The notes beneath the pieces were generated by a model that was not told the DNA's origin, did no database searches, and was given only the letters and a program-made list of their open reading frames with translations. Positions 17,929 through 26,530 of a stretch of 64,000 bases of DNA are shown here, piece by piece; within the stretch, counting starts at the first letter, position 1; every line of letters begins with the position of its first letter. The stretch is from assembly GCA_902616075.1 (NCBI GenBank), contig CACMRK010000002.1:1-64000 (forward strand). Reading direction: 5' to 3'. The stretch is from an uncultured Alphaproteobacteria bacterium (GTDB lineage Bacteria > Pseudomonadota > Alphaproteobacteria > HIMB59 > GCA-002718135). The translations under genes were made by a program, and so were the position numbers.

Positions 17929-18954
17929 TTAACTTGATGAATCTGGCCATGTGTCATTTAATCTATAACCTTCTGGAAAAGGATCATCCTTATCGATATA
18001 TAAACTTTGTTTTCCAGTAATAAATGCACTACCTGTTATTTTTGGAATAATACAATTTTTGTTATTAATTTTAATTTCCTTTTCAATACTTGATTTAAAT
18101 GAAGATCCTATAATAGACTTTGATATAAATTCTTCATTTATTTGTATTTCATTTTTTTCTTTCATTACTGCTAATCTTGCTGAAGTGCCTGTACCACAGG
18201 GTGAACGATCAAGTTTCCCAGGTCGTATAACAACTGTATTTAATCCTGTAAGTAATGATTGATTATTTTTTTTTAAGGGTTCAATAAATTGGCAAAAGGA
18301 AAGATAGTCTAATCCTTTAATAGTAGGATGTTCAAATCCTATAGATGCGTTTGCTTCTTTCAATAATTCTTTAGCAACATTTACAAATTTATTTGCATTC
18401 TTTGGTTCAATTTTAAGATTAAAATCACTAGCATTACAAATTAAAAAACTGTCACCTCCAAAAGCAGTACTTACTTTAATTGTACCATAATTTTTAGTCT
18501 TTAAATCTACATCTATTTTATCTGCAAAGCAGGCAAGATTAGTTAAAGTGACACTTTTAACTTTCTTATTTTCACAATCAGCAACAACTTTTATTAAACC
18601 ACCGGGAGCTTCAAGTGTAAGCATGGTTTTAGGATATTTCATTCGAACAATATTTTTTTCTAATAAGACTGTCGTTACACAAATTGCATTTGATCCGCTC
18701 ATTGGAGGATTATCTTCTGGTTCCATGATTACAAATCCAGCATCTGCATTTTTATTTGAAGGTTCTAAAATAATATTACAATGTTTAAAGACCCCTCCCC
18801 GAGGTTCATTTAAAAAAAAATTTCTCCATTTTTTATCTAAAAAAAGTTTTTTAGAAGCTTCCTCAGGTGAATTAAACTTCAAGCCTTTAATTCCAGTTAC
18901 TACATCCCCAATTTCACCACAGCAATGTGTGTTAAATACTGTGATTTCATCCAT
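17929..18954 (-). CDS. Proline racemase-family enzyme, Ser/Cys type (hydroxyproline epimerase or trans-3-hydroxyproline dehydratase)
   Basis: A 341-residue proline racemase-family protein (THCCGEIGDVVTG at the N-terminus). Proline racemases and most 4-hydroxyproline 2-epimerases use two cysteines. Here the first, normally in M-C-G-H, is Ser86 in PPMSGSNAIC, while the second is kept as Cys253 in DRSPCGTGTSARL. From family knowledge, Ser/Cys members catalyse 4-hydroxyproline epimerisation and/or trans-3-hydroxy-L-proline dehydration. It overlaps the M24 gene upstream by 8 bp and is last of the eight-gene unit. No other hydroxyproline catabolic gene is in the window, although the ornithine-cyclodeaminase-like protein at 22709 could act as a pyrroline-carboxylate reductase after a t3Hyp dehydratase. 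Confidence 0.85.
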   Translation of the reverse strand: MDEITVFNTHCCGEIGDVVTGIKGLKFNSPEEASKKLFLDKKWRNFFLNEPRGGVFKHCNIILEPSNKNADAGFVIMEPEDNPPMSGSNAICVTTVLLEKNIVRMKYPKTMLTLEAPGGLIKVVADCENKKVKSVTLTNLACFADKIDVDLKTKNYGTIKVSTAFGGDSFLICNASDFNLKIEPKNANKFVNVAKELLKEANASIGFEHPTIKGLDYLSFCQFIEPLKKNNQSLLTGLNTVVIRPGKLDRSPCGTGTSARLAVMKEKNEIQINEEFISKSIIGSSFKSSIEKEIKINNKNCIIPKITGSAFITGKQSLYIDKDDPFPEGYRLNDTWPDSSS

Positions 18955-20104
18955 GTGGAATTATTAGGTCATCAATTTTTTTAGAATGATGTGTAATTTG
19001 TTCGTATCCATCTTTTGTTATAATAAAACTATCACCAACTTGTGATCTAAAATTATTTGCACTTGCCCCACCATCAACGGCAAATACCATTCCAGGCTCC
19101 AGTACTGTTTTATTACCAACTACTAATTGTGGTTCCTCTAAAAAGCTAAAGCCTGTACCTCTTCCACATCGAAATGTAGGATAAGGGTATCCCTCAGACT
19201 GAATAGTATCTGCATAAGCAGCATGAACTTCTTCAGCTGTTACTCCAGGGCCAAGAATTTCAAGAGCAGCTTTTTGAGATTTAACTGCAGTCTCAAAAGC
19301 TTTTATTTGTTCATCGGATTGAATTTCTTCTACCCAAAATATTCTGTCAAAACCTAATTTAAACCTATGGAAATTTGTAGAACCACAATAACATACGAAT
19401 ACGGGATCACCTTTTTTTATAATTTTGGTTGAAGCACGATGGTGAGTTTTAGGTAAATCATGACCCGATGTCATAACAGGTAAAAAGTGAATATTTGGAG
19501 ACATATTGATATTATCAGGATAAAATTCTTTTAAAAGATCTGCAGCTTTTCTTGTTCCAGCTTGTGATTGTGCAAGTGCAACCTCATACTCAGGAACATT
19601 ATGGCCAATTGTTTTTTTTGCTGCCTCCATCATAGCCATACCAACTTCGCCGGCATGACGAGCTATATTCAATTCATGATTAGATTTAATCATTCTTATA
19701 TTATCTATTAATTTAGTTAAATCCCCAGGATGGTCTTGAAGTAATTCGTCTAAATAACTCTTAACCATTGGGTTAATTTTAAATTTTTCAATAAAAATAT
19801 TTTTATGCTGATTGATGATTTGAGGTAATAATTCTCTCCATTCATTTCCAATACCATCATTCCATGTTTCAACCATATCTACAGGACAAGATTCTGGTAC
19901 TAATAAAACATCAAGAAGAGGTGTAATTAAATAAGTTTTATGATCATTTGAAACAACTAATAATGTTGGTCGATAAAAATCCATATGAAGGAAGTCATGG
20001 TATCCTGTGAAATAATATATCGAGTCATCATCAGTTATAATTGAGAGATCAATATTGTTCTCAGACATTTTTTTCTTTAGTTTATTTAAGTTTTCAGAAA
20101 ACAT
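18947..20104 (-). CDS. Creatinase/ectoine-hydrolase-type M24 hydrolase lacking metal ligands
   Basis: A 385-residue pita-bread protein of peptidase family M24 with an N-terminal creatinase-N domain (about 1-130) and a catalytic domain. The usual five metal ligands are gone. The first Asp site reads VCYCGST, the second (D-x-T-R) reads GFDR with Gly251, the ligand His region reads GRGTGF, the Glu strand reads AVDGG with Asp344, and the last ligand region reads RSQVGDSF. His221/His222 in KTHHRAS sit where creatinase has its catalytic His. This favours a metal-independent C-N hydrolase such as creatinase or ectoine hydrolase (DoeA/EutD) rather than an aminopeptidase. The MIKSNHEL...NVPEYEVAL stretch (139-176) resembles creatinase. 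Substrate not proven. Confidence 0.75.
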   Translation of the reverse strand: MFSENLNKLKKKMSENNIDLSIITDDDSIYYFTGYHDFLHMDFYRPTLLVVSNDHKTYLITPLLDVLLVPESCPVDMVETWNDGIGNEWRELLPQIINQHKNIFIEKFKINPMVKSYLDELLQDHPGDLTKLIDNIRMIKSNHELNIARHAGEVGMAMMEAAKKTIGHNVPEYEVALAQSQAGTRKAADLLKEFYPDNINMSPNIHFLPVMTSGHDLPKTHHRASTKIIKKGDPVFVCYCGSTNFHRFKLGFDRIFWVEEIQSDEQIKAFETAVKSQKAALEILGPGVTAEEVHAAYADTIQSEGYPYPTFRCGRGTGFSFLEEPQLVVGNKTVLEPGMVFAVDGGASANNFRSQVGDSFIITKDGYEQITHHSKKIDDLIIPHG

Positions 20105-21259
20105 TTATTTCAATTGTTGTTCTACTAATTCAGTCCAATATGAAGAACCTATGACTAATAATTCGTCATTAAAATCATAATTATCAGCATGTAAAGGTCT
20201 GGAATGCTGCTCTGATGTTCCGTTACCCATTAAAACAAAGCAGCCAGGTTTTTCATTTGCCATAACAGAAAAATCTTCTGAGAATAAACGTGGTTCTATA
20301 TTACCATTACATTTATCACTACCAAGTAAAGAAACTGCAGCTTTTGTTGCAGACTCAGTTTGATTTTTTGAATTAAAAGTTACAGGACAGGCTGTTTCAT
20401 ATTTAACACTACCATTAACACCATGTGCATTGCAAATCCCTTCGACAATTTGTAACATTTTTGAAGCAATTTTTTCATTTGTTTCTTTTGATAAAGCTCT
20501 CGCGTCACCAGTCATTTTTACCATACCTGGAAGAACATTTTTTTTACCATCGGTTATAAATTCGGTAATAGACACTATACCATTGTCTGCTGGATTTAAT
20601 TTCCTAGACACTATCGATTGAAGTGCTACAGCTATTTGAGAACCAACAGTTATTGCATCTACCCCCATATGAGGTAATGCAGCGTGCCCACCTTTAGTTT
20701 TTATTTCAATTTCAAATAAATTTTCGCTGGCTGTAATAGCTCCATTTCTTGTACCAAATGTTCCAATTTCCATGTTAGGAATATTGTGCATAGCGTAAAC
20801 TTCATCAATGTTAAATTTATCAAACAATCCTTCATCAATCATTGTTCTTGCACCGAATGTATTCTCTTCATCAGGTTGAAAAATAAAATATACCGTACCG
20901 TTAAATTTACCTTTTTCTGATAAATATTTTGCTGCACCTAATAACATTGTTGTGTGACCGTCATGTCCACATGCATGCATTCTGTTATCAAACTTGGACT
21001 TATAACTAAACTTATTAGTTTCATGTATAGGAAGAGCATCCATGTCAGCTCTTATACCTATTGATTTTGAACTATTTCCTTTTTTTAAAATTCCAACCAC
21101 TCCAGTTCTGGCAATTCCAGAATGAACTTCTATTCCAAACTCTTTTAGAAGTGTTGACACTTTTGCAGCAGCATAATCTTCTTCAAAACTTAATTGTGGG
21201 TGCATATGAAGATCATGACGCCATTCTACTAATTGGTTATGTAATGACTGAGTTTTCAT
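20105..21259 (-). CDS. M20-family amidohydrolase (aminoacylase / N-acyl-amino acid deacylase)
   Basis: A 384-residue dizinc M20D-type hydrolase. Ligand motifs are intact: HACGHDGHTT (Cys97, His99, Asp100), PDEENTFGA (Glu131/132), an AMHN histidine near 158, and RPLHADNYDF near the C-terminus. It would release an acyl group from an N-acyl amino acid. If the operon handles ectoine-like compounds, it could replace the AstE-like deacetylase DoeB/EutE on N-acetyl-diaminobutyrate; this is inference. It abuts the M24 gene with no gap and follows the PLP gene by 3 bp. Ubiquitous relatives include hippurate hydrolases. Confidence 0.85.
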   Translation of the reverse strand: MKTQSLHNQLVEWRHDLHMHPQLSFEEDYAAAKVSTLLKEFGIEVHSGIARTGVVGILKKGNSSKSIGIRADMDALPIHETNKFSYKSKFDNRMHACGHDGHTTMLLGAAKYLSEKGKFNGTVYFIFQPDEENTFGARTMIDEGLFDKFNIDEVYAMHNIPNMEIGTFGTRNGAITASENLFEIEIKTKGGHAALPHMGVDAITVGSQIAVALQSIVSRKLNPADNGIVSITEFITDGKKNVLPGMVKMTGDARALSKETNEKIASKMLQIVEGICNAHGVNGSVKYETACPVTFNSKNQTESATKAAVSLLGSDKCNGNIEPRLFSEDFSVMANEKPGCFVLMGNGTSEQHSRPLHADNYDFNDELLVIGSSYWTELVEQQLK

Positions 21260-21262
21260 AAA

Positions 21263-22705
21263 CTACATATTATTAAATTCTTTAATCTTATTGTCTAGAG
21301 AAAGCATATATTCATAATGTGAATTCCAAAATTTTTGATCTTTTCTTTTTTCAAATTCTTCAAGACTTACACCTTGTTGCTCTACCCAAGTAAAGTACCC
21401 TAAATTAAATATTCTTTTCTTATCCATGTAAGAAAGTTCTAGCATATTATCAGTAGATATTCCTGATAAGTGTTTTCCAAATAGTTCAGCACAAACTATT
21501 TCATCATAATTATTTTTAAAATCAGCAATGGTCTTGTTCAACTCTGACATGTATAAATCCGCACCATCTGTAGCGACCGTTATAATTGCGTCATCACTAT
21601 TTAAATCCATATATTTAGCTAGTTTTATTGATGCCAATATATTTGCTATTGCTGAAAAGCCAAATTCAGGAAGTCGTGAAACAAAATCAGGCTCAAAATT
21701 TTTTTTCTCAATTAAAAACTTTTTTCCTATTTCAGTATTAAAAATCATATTTAGATTATTGGTAGCTTGATCAGAAACATCTACGACAAAATCTGTATTC
21801 ATTACATTATGAATAAGGGGAACATGTTTGTCACCAATTCCTTGTATATTATGTTCACCATAACCTCCATGAAGCAAAGTTGGGCACTCCAAAGCTTCAA
21901 CAACTGCAATCTTCGTCTGTAATTTATCTTTAAGATAATCTCCTGCTGCTAGAGTACCACTTGATCCTGAAGCACTTACGTAAAACCTAGGAGTTAAATT
22001 ACTGTTACCTTTAACTTTAAGAAATGATTTTTCAAAAGATGGACCCGTTATAGAACGATGAATACTGTAATTATAATACTCATCAAATTGATTTATAATA
22101 TCATTTTGATTATCTTTTTTTAATTCATTACAAGCATCATAAATTTCTTTAACATTACTTTCTGTGCCTTTTGTTTTTATGATATTTTTTTTATCTTCAA
22201 CCCAATTATTCAACCATTCAAATCTCTCATTACTCATTCCTTCAGGAAGTATTGCAATACTATTAAGACCCATTATCCGAGATATTGCTACTCCGCCCCT
22301 ACAATAATTTCCAGTAGAAGGCCAAACTGCTTTATGTTTTTCATAATCAAAAGTGCCATTTAATATTCTTGGAAGCAAACAACCATAAGCTGCCAAAACT
22401 TTATGAGCTGTTATTAAGGGAAAATATCGTCCCATATTTACAATTATCTTTGCCTTAACACCTGTAAATTCTGTTGGAAGCACAATATATTCAGGCTCAT
22501 TCCCAAAACCTGATTGATCTCTTTTATTAAACCAATGAACCCTAAAGAGGTTAAGAGGATTGATATCATTATTATTTATTTTTTTTAGAGAATTTTTAAC
22601 ATCATTATTAATAATTTGAGGGTCTTGAAGTTCACTTATACTTGGCAATACAACTCCTTTTGATTTGAAGTAATCAGACGTTTTTTTTATTATTTCTTGA
22701 CTCAT
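21263..22705 (-). CDS. PLP-dependent fold-type II enzyme of unknown substrate, 480 aa
   Basis: A tryptophan-synthase-beta-like PLP enzyme, much longer than the 320-residue dehydratase encoded nearby. Lys102 in LITAHKVLAAYG is the likely Schiff-base lysine, and SASGSSGTLAAG (244-255) the phosphate-binding loop. The N-terminal 60 residues are an extension. Tryptic motifs such as WPSTGNYCRGG (substrate loop S/T-G-N) support an ammonia-lyase, eliminase or beta-replacement type reaction. I cannot match it to serine/threonine dehydratase, diaminopropionate ammonia-lyase or cysteine synthase with confidence. It lies between M20 and EutC-like genes with 3-bp gaps, so it is surely part of the same pathway. 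Confidence 0.75.
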   Translation of the reverse strand: MSQEIIKKTSDYFKSKGVVLPSISELQDPQIINNDVKNSLKKINNNDINPLNLFRVHWFNKRDQSGFGNEPEYIVLPTEFTGVKAKIIVNMGRYFPLITAHKVLAAYGCLLPRILNGTFDYEKHKAVWPSTGNYCRGGVAISRIMGLNSIAILPEGMSNERFEWLNNWVEDKKNIIKTKGTESNVKEIYDACNELKKDNQNDIINQFDEYYNYSIHRSITGPSFEKSFLKVKGNSNLTPRFYVSASGSSGTLAAGDYLKDKLQTKIAVVEALECPTLLHGGYGEHNIQGIGDKHVPLIHNVMNTDFVVDVSDQATNNLNMIFNTEIGKKFLIEKKNFEPDFVSRLPEFGFSAIANILASIKLAKYMDLNSDDAIITVATDGADLYMSELNKTIADFKNNYDEIVCAELFGKHLSGISTDNMLELSYMDKKRIFNLGYFTWVEQQGVSLEEFEKRKDQKFWNSHYEYMLSLDNKIKEFNNM

Positions 22706-22708
22706 AAA

Positions 22709-23683
22709 TTAAATATTGATGCCTAAATTATTTGTTTTACAAAGATTATAAGTAAATCTTGCTATTGCAGTATCTTGTACGCCAGTTCCTGTCAAATCAC
22801 ATATCGTTATATCTTCTTTATTTTTTCTTCCTAAACTTGGATCGTTAATAATATCACCAAGTTCATTAAATTTTTCTTTAGAAGAAATTATATTTTGTTT
22901 TAAAGCATGATGTAATTCACCCAAAACACTTGTTTGTAATTGATTGTCAGGCACATATTGATCACAATATTTTAACATATGAGGATCTAATTCATTTTTT
23001 TGTTCTGCATCGGATCCCATTGCTGTTATGTGGGTTCCTTTTTTTATCCAATCAAATTCTAATAGAGGTTTTTTGCTAGGAGTCGTTGTCACGATTATTT
23101 CTGATAAACTTGCCAATTCCTTGCAAGAAGAAGCTACATGCAAATCTAAATCTAAATCTTTAAAGCTTTTTATAAGTTGATTTGCTTTTATTTTATCTCT
23201 TGACCAGACTATTATTTTATTAATTTTTCTAACTAACATTATTGCTTGAAGTTGTAATCTCGCTTGTATTCCAGCTCCAATAATACCAACAGAATTAGCA
23301 TTTTGATTTGATAAATATTTTGTAGCTATTGCTCCTGCTATAGCTGTTCTAGTATCTGTAAGATAACCTTCATCCAATAAAATAGATTTTACAACTCCAG
23401 TCTTTGAATCTAATAAAACCATCAGTCCATTACTAGATGGCAAACCAAGTTTTGGATTATCGAAAAAACCTGAAGCGATTTTTATTGCAAAACTATCAAG
23501 ACCCTCAATGTATGCAGCTTTAACATCTGATTCACCATGATATTTTTCAATATCAATTCTCATTATAGGTGGCATCATTACCAATCCCTTTGATAAACTT
23601 ATGAAAGCCTCCTCTATTATTGGTATGAGATTTTTATTCAAATTTACATGTTGAATAATATCATTTTTATTAAGGATGAGCAT
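22709..23683 (-). CDS. Ornithine cyclodeaminase/mu-crystallin family protein, EutC-like
   Basis: A 324-residue member of the OCD/mu-crystallin family. Its Rossmann motif SVGIIGAGIQARLQLQAI is near residue 135, the AAYIEG and YLTDTRTAIAGAIATKYL elements flank it, and DLTGTGVQDTAIA closes the fold. Family members include ornithine cyclodeaminase, alanine dehydrogenase, ketimine and iminosuccinate reductases (BhcD) and EutC of ectoine clusters. Placement directly after an EutB-like dehydratase and an EutA-like protein argues for EutC. The start overlaps eutB-like by 14 bp. As an imine reductase it could also serve the adjacent hydroxyproline-type enzyme. Confidence 0.82.
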   Translation of the reverse strand: MLILNKNDIIQHVNLNKNLIPIIEEAFISLSKGLVMMPPIMRIDIEKYHGESDVKAAYIEGLDSFAIKIASGFFDNPKLGLPSSNGLMVLLDSKTGVVKSILLDEGYLTDTRTAIAGAIATKYLSNQNANSVGIIGAGIQARLQLQAIMLVRKINKIIVWSRDKIKANQLIKSFKDLDLDLHVASSCKELASLSEIIVTTTPSKKPLLEFDWIKKGTHITAMGSDAEQKNELDPHMLKYCDQYVPDNQLQTSVLGELHHALKQNIISSKEKFNELGDIINDPSLGRKNKEDITICDLTGTGVQDTAIARFTYNLCKTNNLGINI

Positions 23684-24632
23684 GGCTTAAAACTTTATTA
23701 AATAGTTCCGAGTCAATATTTCCACCACAAATTAAACAAATTATATTTTTTCCTAAGTGCGATGTTAATTTTTCTTTAACAACCATAACACTTGTTGCTG
23801 CAGCACCTTCAGATACAATTTTATGTTCTAAAAAGTTTATTCTAATTCCCTCAGCTATTTTTTCTTCACTTACTAAAACAAAGTCATCAACGTATTTTTG
23901 TACAATATTAAATGTAAATTTATTATCTAAACCAATACTACCCCCTAAACAATCAGCTAAAGTTTCAGTTTCCTCTACATCAACAGGCTTACCTTCTTTT
24001 AGACTTTCATACATTGAAGGGCCTCTTTCCATAGATACGGCAATAATTTTTGTGTTAGGTTTTTGAAGTTTAATAGCCTGAGCAATTCCAGATATAAGAC
24101 CGCCACCAGATGTTGGTATAATTACTGTATCAACTTCGGGAAATTCAGTAAGCATTTCAAGTCCAACTGTACCTTGGCCTATTATAATATCTTCATCATC
24201 AAAAGGATGAATTAGTGGGATATTTTTTTCTTTCGCAATTTGTTTAGCATACAAATCAGCTTCATCACTATTCTTTCCAATAATTTCTACTTTAGCTCCT
24301 AATTTTTCAATAGCCTCTTTTCTATATTCTGGAACCATTGAAGACATATATATTGTTGATTGAATGCCCAATACTTTTGAAGCATAAGCAACGCCTTTGC
24401 CGTGATTGCCTGTAGAAACTGCAATGACTCCTTTGTTTTTGTCATCTTCACTTAAAGAAAGAAGTTTATTAACCGCACCTCTTAACTTAAATGAACCAGT
24501 GATTTGAAAATTTTCTAACTTTAGTTTTACTGTAGTATTTTTTGATAAGAAATTAGAATTAATTAATGGTGTATAATTAACATAAGGTAAAATTTTCTTA
24601 TGTGCATCTTGTATTTGTTGAAGTGTAATCAA
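23670..24632 (-). CDS. Threonine/hydroxyaspartate dehydratase-like PLP enzyme, EutB-like
   Basis: A 320-residue serine/threonine dehydratase-family enzyme without a regulatory ACT domain. Lys49 in ITGSFKLRGA binds PLP; TSGGGLISGIA near 175 and CGGNID near the end contact the cofactor. Short forms of this kind include catabolic threonine dehydratase, threo-3-hydroxyaspartate dehydratase (BhcB) and EutB of ectoine/hydroxyectoine loci. The EutA-B-C order on the same strand supports EutB. The reaction would be dehydration of a beta-hydroxy amino acid to an imino/keto acid, possibly passed to EutC. Confidence 0.82.
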   Translation of the reverse strand: MITLQQIQDAHKKILPYVNYTPLINSNFLSKNTTVKLKLENFQITGSFKLRGAVNKLLSLSEDDKNKGVIAVSTGNHGKGVAYASKVLGIQSTIYMSSMVPEYRKEAIEKLGAKVEIIGKNSDEADLYAKQIAKEKNIPLIHPFDDEDIIIGQGTVGLEMLTEFPEVDTVIIPTSGGGLISGIAQAIKLQKPNTKIIAVSMERGPSMYESLKEGKPVDVEETETLADCLGGSIGLDNKFTFNIVQKYVDDFVLVSEEKIAEGIRINFLEHKIVSEGAAATSVMVVKEKLTSHLGKNIICLICGGNIDSELFNKVLSHAHP

Positions 24633-24644
24633 TTTAAACCCTAT

Positions 24645-25400
24645 TTAATGTAATTTAAATAGGTTACCAAAACCATCAATTTTTTGATTAATATTAGATA
24701 ATCTTAATGAATCCCAAATAATAGCTTGATTACTTGAAATGATATCTGTGCTTAATTTTAACTCTAATGTTTCGATAATATCAATTACTTTTAATGCAGT
24801 ACAAGAAACAAAAATACTATCAACATCTATTAAATTAATTGAAGAAATTGTTCGCATTAAACTATCATGAGTAACTTTGGCAATTTCCGAATCATAATTT
24901 AAATTAAATGAACTAAATGATTTAATTTCAAATCCACTATCAATTAAATATTTGTAAACTTTAACATTAACATCTTTTGGATAAGGAGTAAGAACAGCAA
25001 TTTTTTTATGGTTTAACAATTTAAGTGCTTTGACAGCTGCTGTAATAGGTGTAGTAATTAAAGCATCAGGTTTAGCCTTGAAAATTTCAGATCTTATTCT
25101 TTTTTCACCAATTTCAATAGTTCCCGAAGTACATCCATACGCTACAACTTGTATTTTTTCATTAGGTAGTATTTGGTTTGTTGTTTCTGTAAGATGATCA
25201 GCCATCTTTATGTAATTTTCATGAGTTAGAGGATTTAAAAAAGGTATCCTATTAAAAAATAGATCAACTGGTAAATTATGGCAAATTTTTCTAAAATCCT
25301 GTTCTATAGTAAAATCCGTTGATAATGTAATTATACCAATTCTAGAAAAGTTTGTGTCATGTAAATTGGCTTTAAAATTATTTTGATTAAAACTATTCAT
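24645..25400 (-). CDS. Asp/Glu racemase / maleate isomerase-family protein, EutA-like
   Basis: A 251-residue member of the Asp/Glu racemase superfamily, nearest in style to maleate cis-trans isomerase and arylmalonate decarboxylase. Both active-site cysteines are present: Cys90 in AYGCTSGT and Cys200 in FVSCTALK. Phrases such as ITTPITAAVKALKLL and IAVLTPYPKDVN are typical. First of the EutABC-like trio. Start and the amidinotransferase stop share bases (TAATG), so the two are translationally coupled. It probably isomerises or racemises a chiral intermediate. Confidence 0.8.
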   Translation of the reverse strand: MNSFNQNNFKANLHDTNFSRIGIITLSTDFTIEQDFRKICHNLPVDLFFNRIPFLNPLTHENYIKMADHLTETTNQILPNEKIQVVAYGCTSGTIEIGEKRIRSEIFKAKPDALITTPITAAVKALKLLNHKKIAVLTPYPKDVNVKVYKYLIDSGFEIKSFSSFNLNYDSEIAKVTHDSLMRTISSINLIDVDSIFVSCTALKVIDIIETLELKLSTDIISSNQAIIWDSLRLSNINQKIDGFGNLFKLH

Positions 25401-26503
25401 TATTGATTTGGAAAATAATCCTCACACTCACCCTCTCTATGAACATCAGTTGTGGCACAATGTAGACTACCCCCAAATGCATAAACGTCTCTAAAAGGAA
25501 CAGGAATAACATCCAATCCAAAACTTTCCATTTGTTTAATCATTTTTTCTTCCGTTGCTTCGACACATATAGTTTTAGGATCAATTATCAAAACATTCAT
25601 TGACAACCAAATTGATGAATAACACATAGGTGGTGGACTATTATGAATAGAAGGTGCTGCTTCATGAATTTCCCATTTATTATCATCGAAAATTTTTCTT
25701 TGCTCTGAGGATATTTTTCTATTCGGATTAATAATTATAACTCCTGGTTTAATGGGAGTAAAACATGCATCAATGTGAGTTGGAATTAAATCACCTGGTA
25801 AATTAATTTGATGAACACGATGATTTGGATAATGCCTTCTTAACCAATCTAAACCACTTAAATTTGATGTAAAATTGTTATGATAAAAAAGATCTTTTCC
25901 AAAACGTAAAATTTCTGCTGCATCAAAAAGTGGTTCTTTTTCAGTCAATATCATGTCTCTATTTTCGATTTTTTTATATCGTTCTTCTTCCGTTATACCT
26001 TCAGGAAGATAATTAGACTTATAAGATTGATTTGTTAATCTTGGTTTAGGTGCCGACTCCCATCTCATATTTTTATCTTCTGAATAATATTTTTCAAGTA
26101 GTGGCCTATAAGCAAGGTACTCAAACCATCTACATCTGTAAGACATTGGCGCCTCTAGCATTTCATTTCCTACAGTAAGAATAACATCTCTTGGAGGCAT
26201 ACAACCAAACATACCATCATTAGACCAATCGGGTGTCTCGATACTCTGAGAAAAGTCAATAGGTGTTGGTCTATCAACTTTTATATTTAGGGAATTTAAT
26301 ATTTTAACAAAGTTTTCTAATTGTATATTTGCTTTATCAATTGACTCCTGTGAACGTGGTCCGTGAGATCCTGCCATACCACTATCTTTACTTATTTTTG
26401 GTTCAAGCGCCGGTTCCATTGGAGGTATGTTGGCATTTTCAACTGCTCCAACTATAACATGTTTTAATGGATCCCATTCATTCCAAGAATTAACTATTGT
26501 CAT
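25400..26503 (-). CDS. Arginine:glycine amidinotransferase-like enzyme
   Basis: A 367-residue guanidino-group-modifying enzyme closely similar to AGAT (GATM). The triad is visible: Asp194 in EPLFDAAEI, His243 in PTHIDACF, and Cys349 in GGSLHCATTDV, matching human Asp254/His303/Cys407 as recalled. Matching context also includes WLSMNVLIID and FGGSLHC. It would transfer the amidino group between arginine/ornithine and an amine such as glycine, or in reverse break down a guanidino compound. It is the first gene of the tight unit, with AAGGA 7 nt before ATG 26503. Cyanobacterial and actinobacterial homologues act in toxin or aminocyclitol pathways, so a non-glycine acceptor is possible. Confidence 0.85.
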   Translation of the reverse strand: MTIVNSWNEWDPLKHVIVGAVENANIPPMEPALEPKISKDSGMAGSHGPRSQESIDKANIQLENFVKILNSLNIKVDRPTPIDFSQSIETPDWSNDGMFGCMPPRDVILTVGNEMLEAPMSYRCRWFEYLAYRPLLEKYYSEDKNMRWESAPKPRLTNQSYKSNYLPEGITEEERYKKIENRDMILTEKEPLFDAAEILRFGKDLFYHNNFTSNLSGLDWLRRHYPNHRVHQINLPGDLIPTHIDACFTPIKPGVIIINPNRKISSEQRKIFDDNKWEIHEAAPSIHNSPPPMCYSSIWLSMNVLIIDPKTICVEATEEKMIKQMESFGLDVIPVPFRDVYAFGGSLHCATTDVHREGECEDYFPNQ

Positions 26504-26530
26504 TATATTTTCCTTAATTTAAAACTATGC

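Noticed and set aside
22709-24632. beta-Hydroxyaspartate cycle genes (BhcB/BhcD)
   Set aside because: EutB- and EutC-like proteins resemble BhcB and BhcD, but no aspartate-glyoxylate aminotransferase (BhcA) or hydroxyaspartate aldolase (BhcC) is present.
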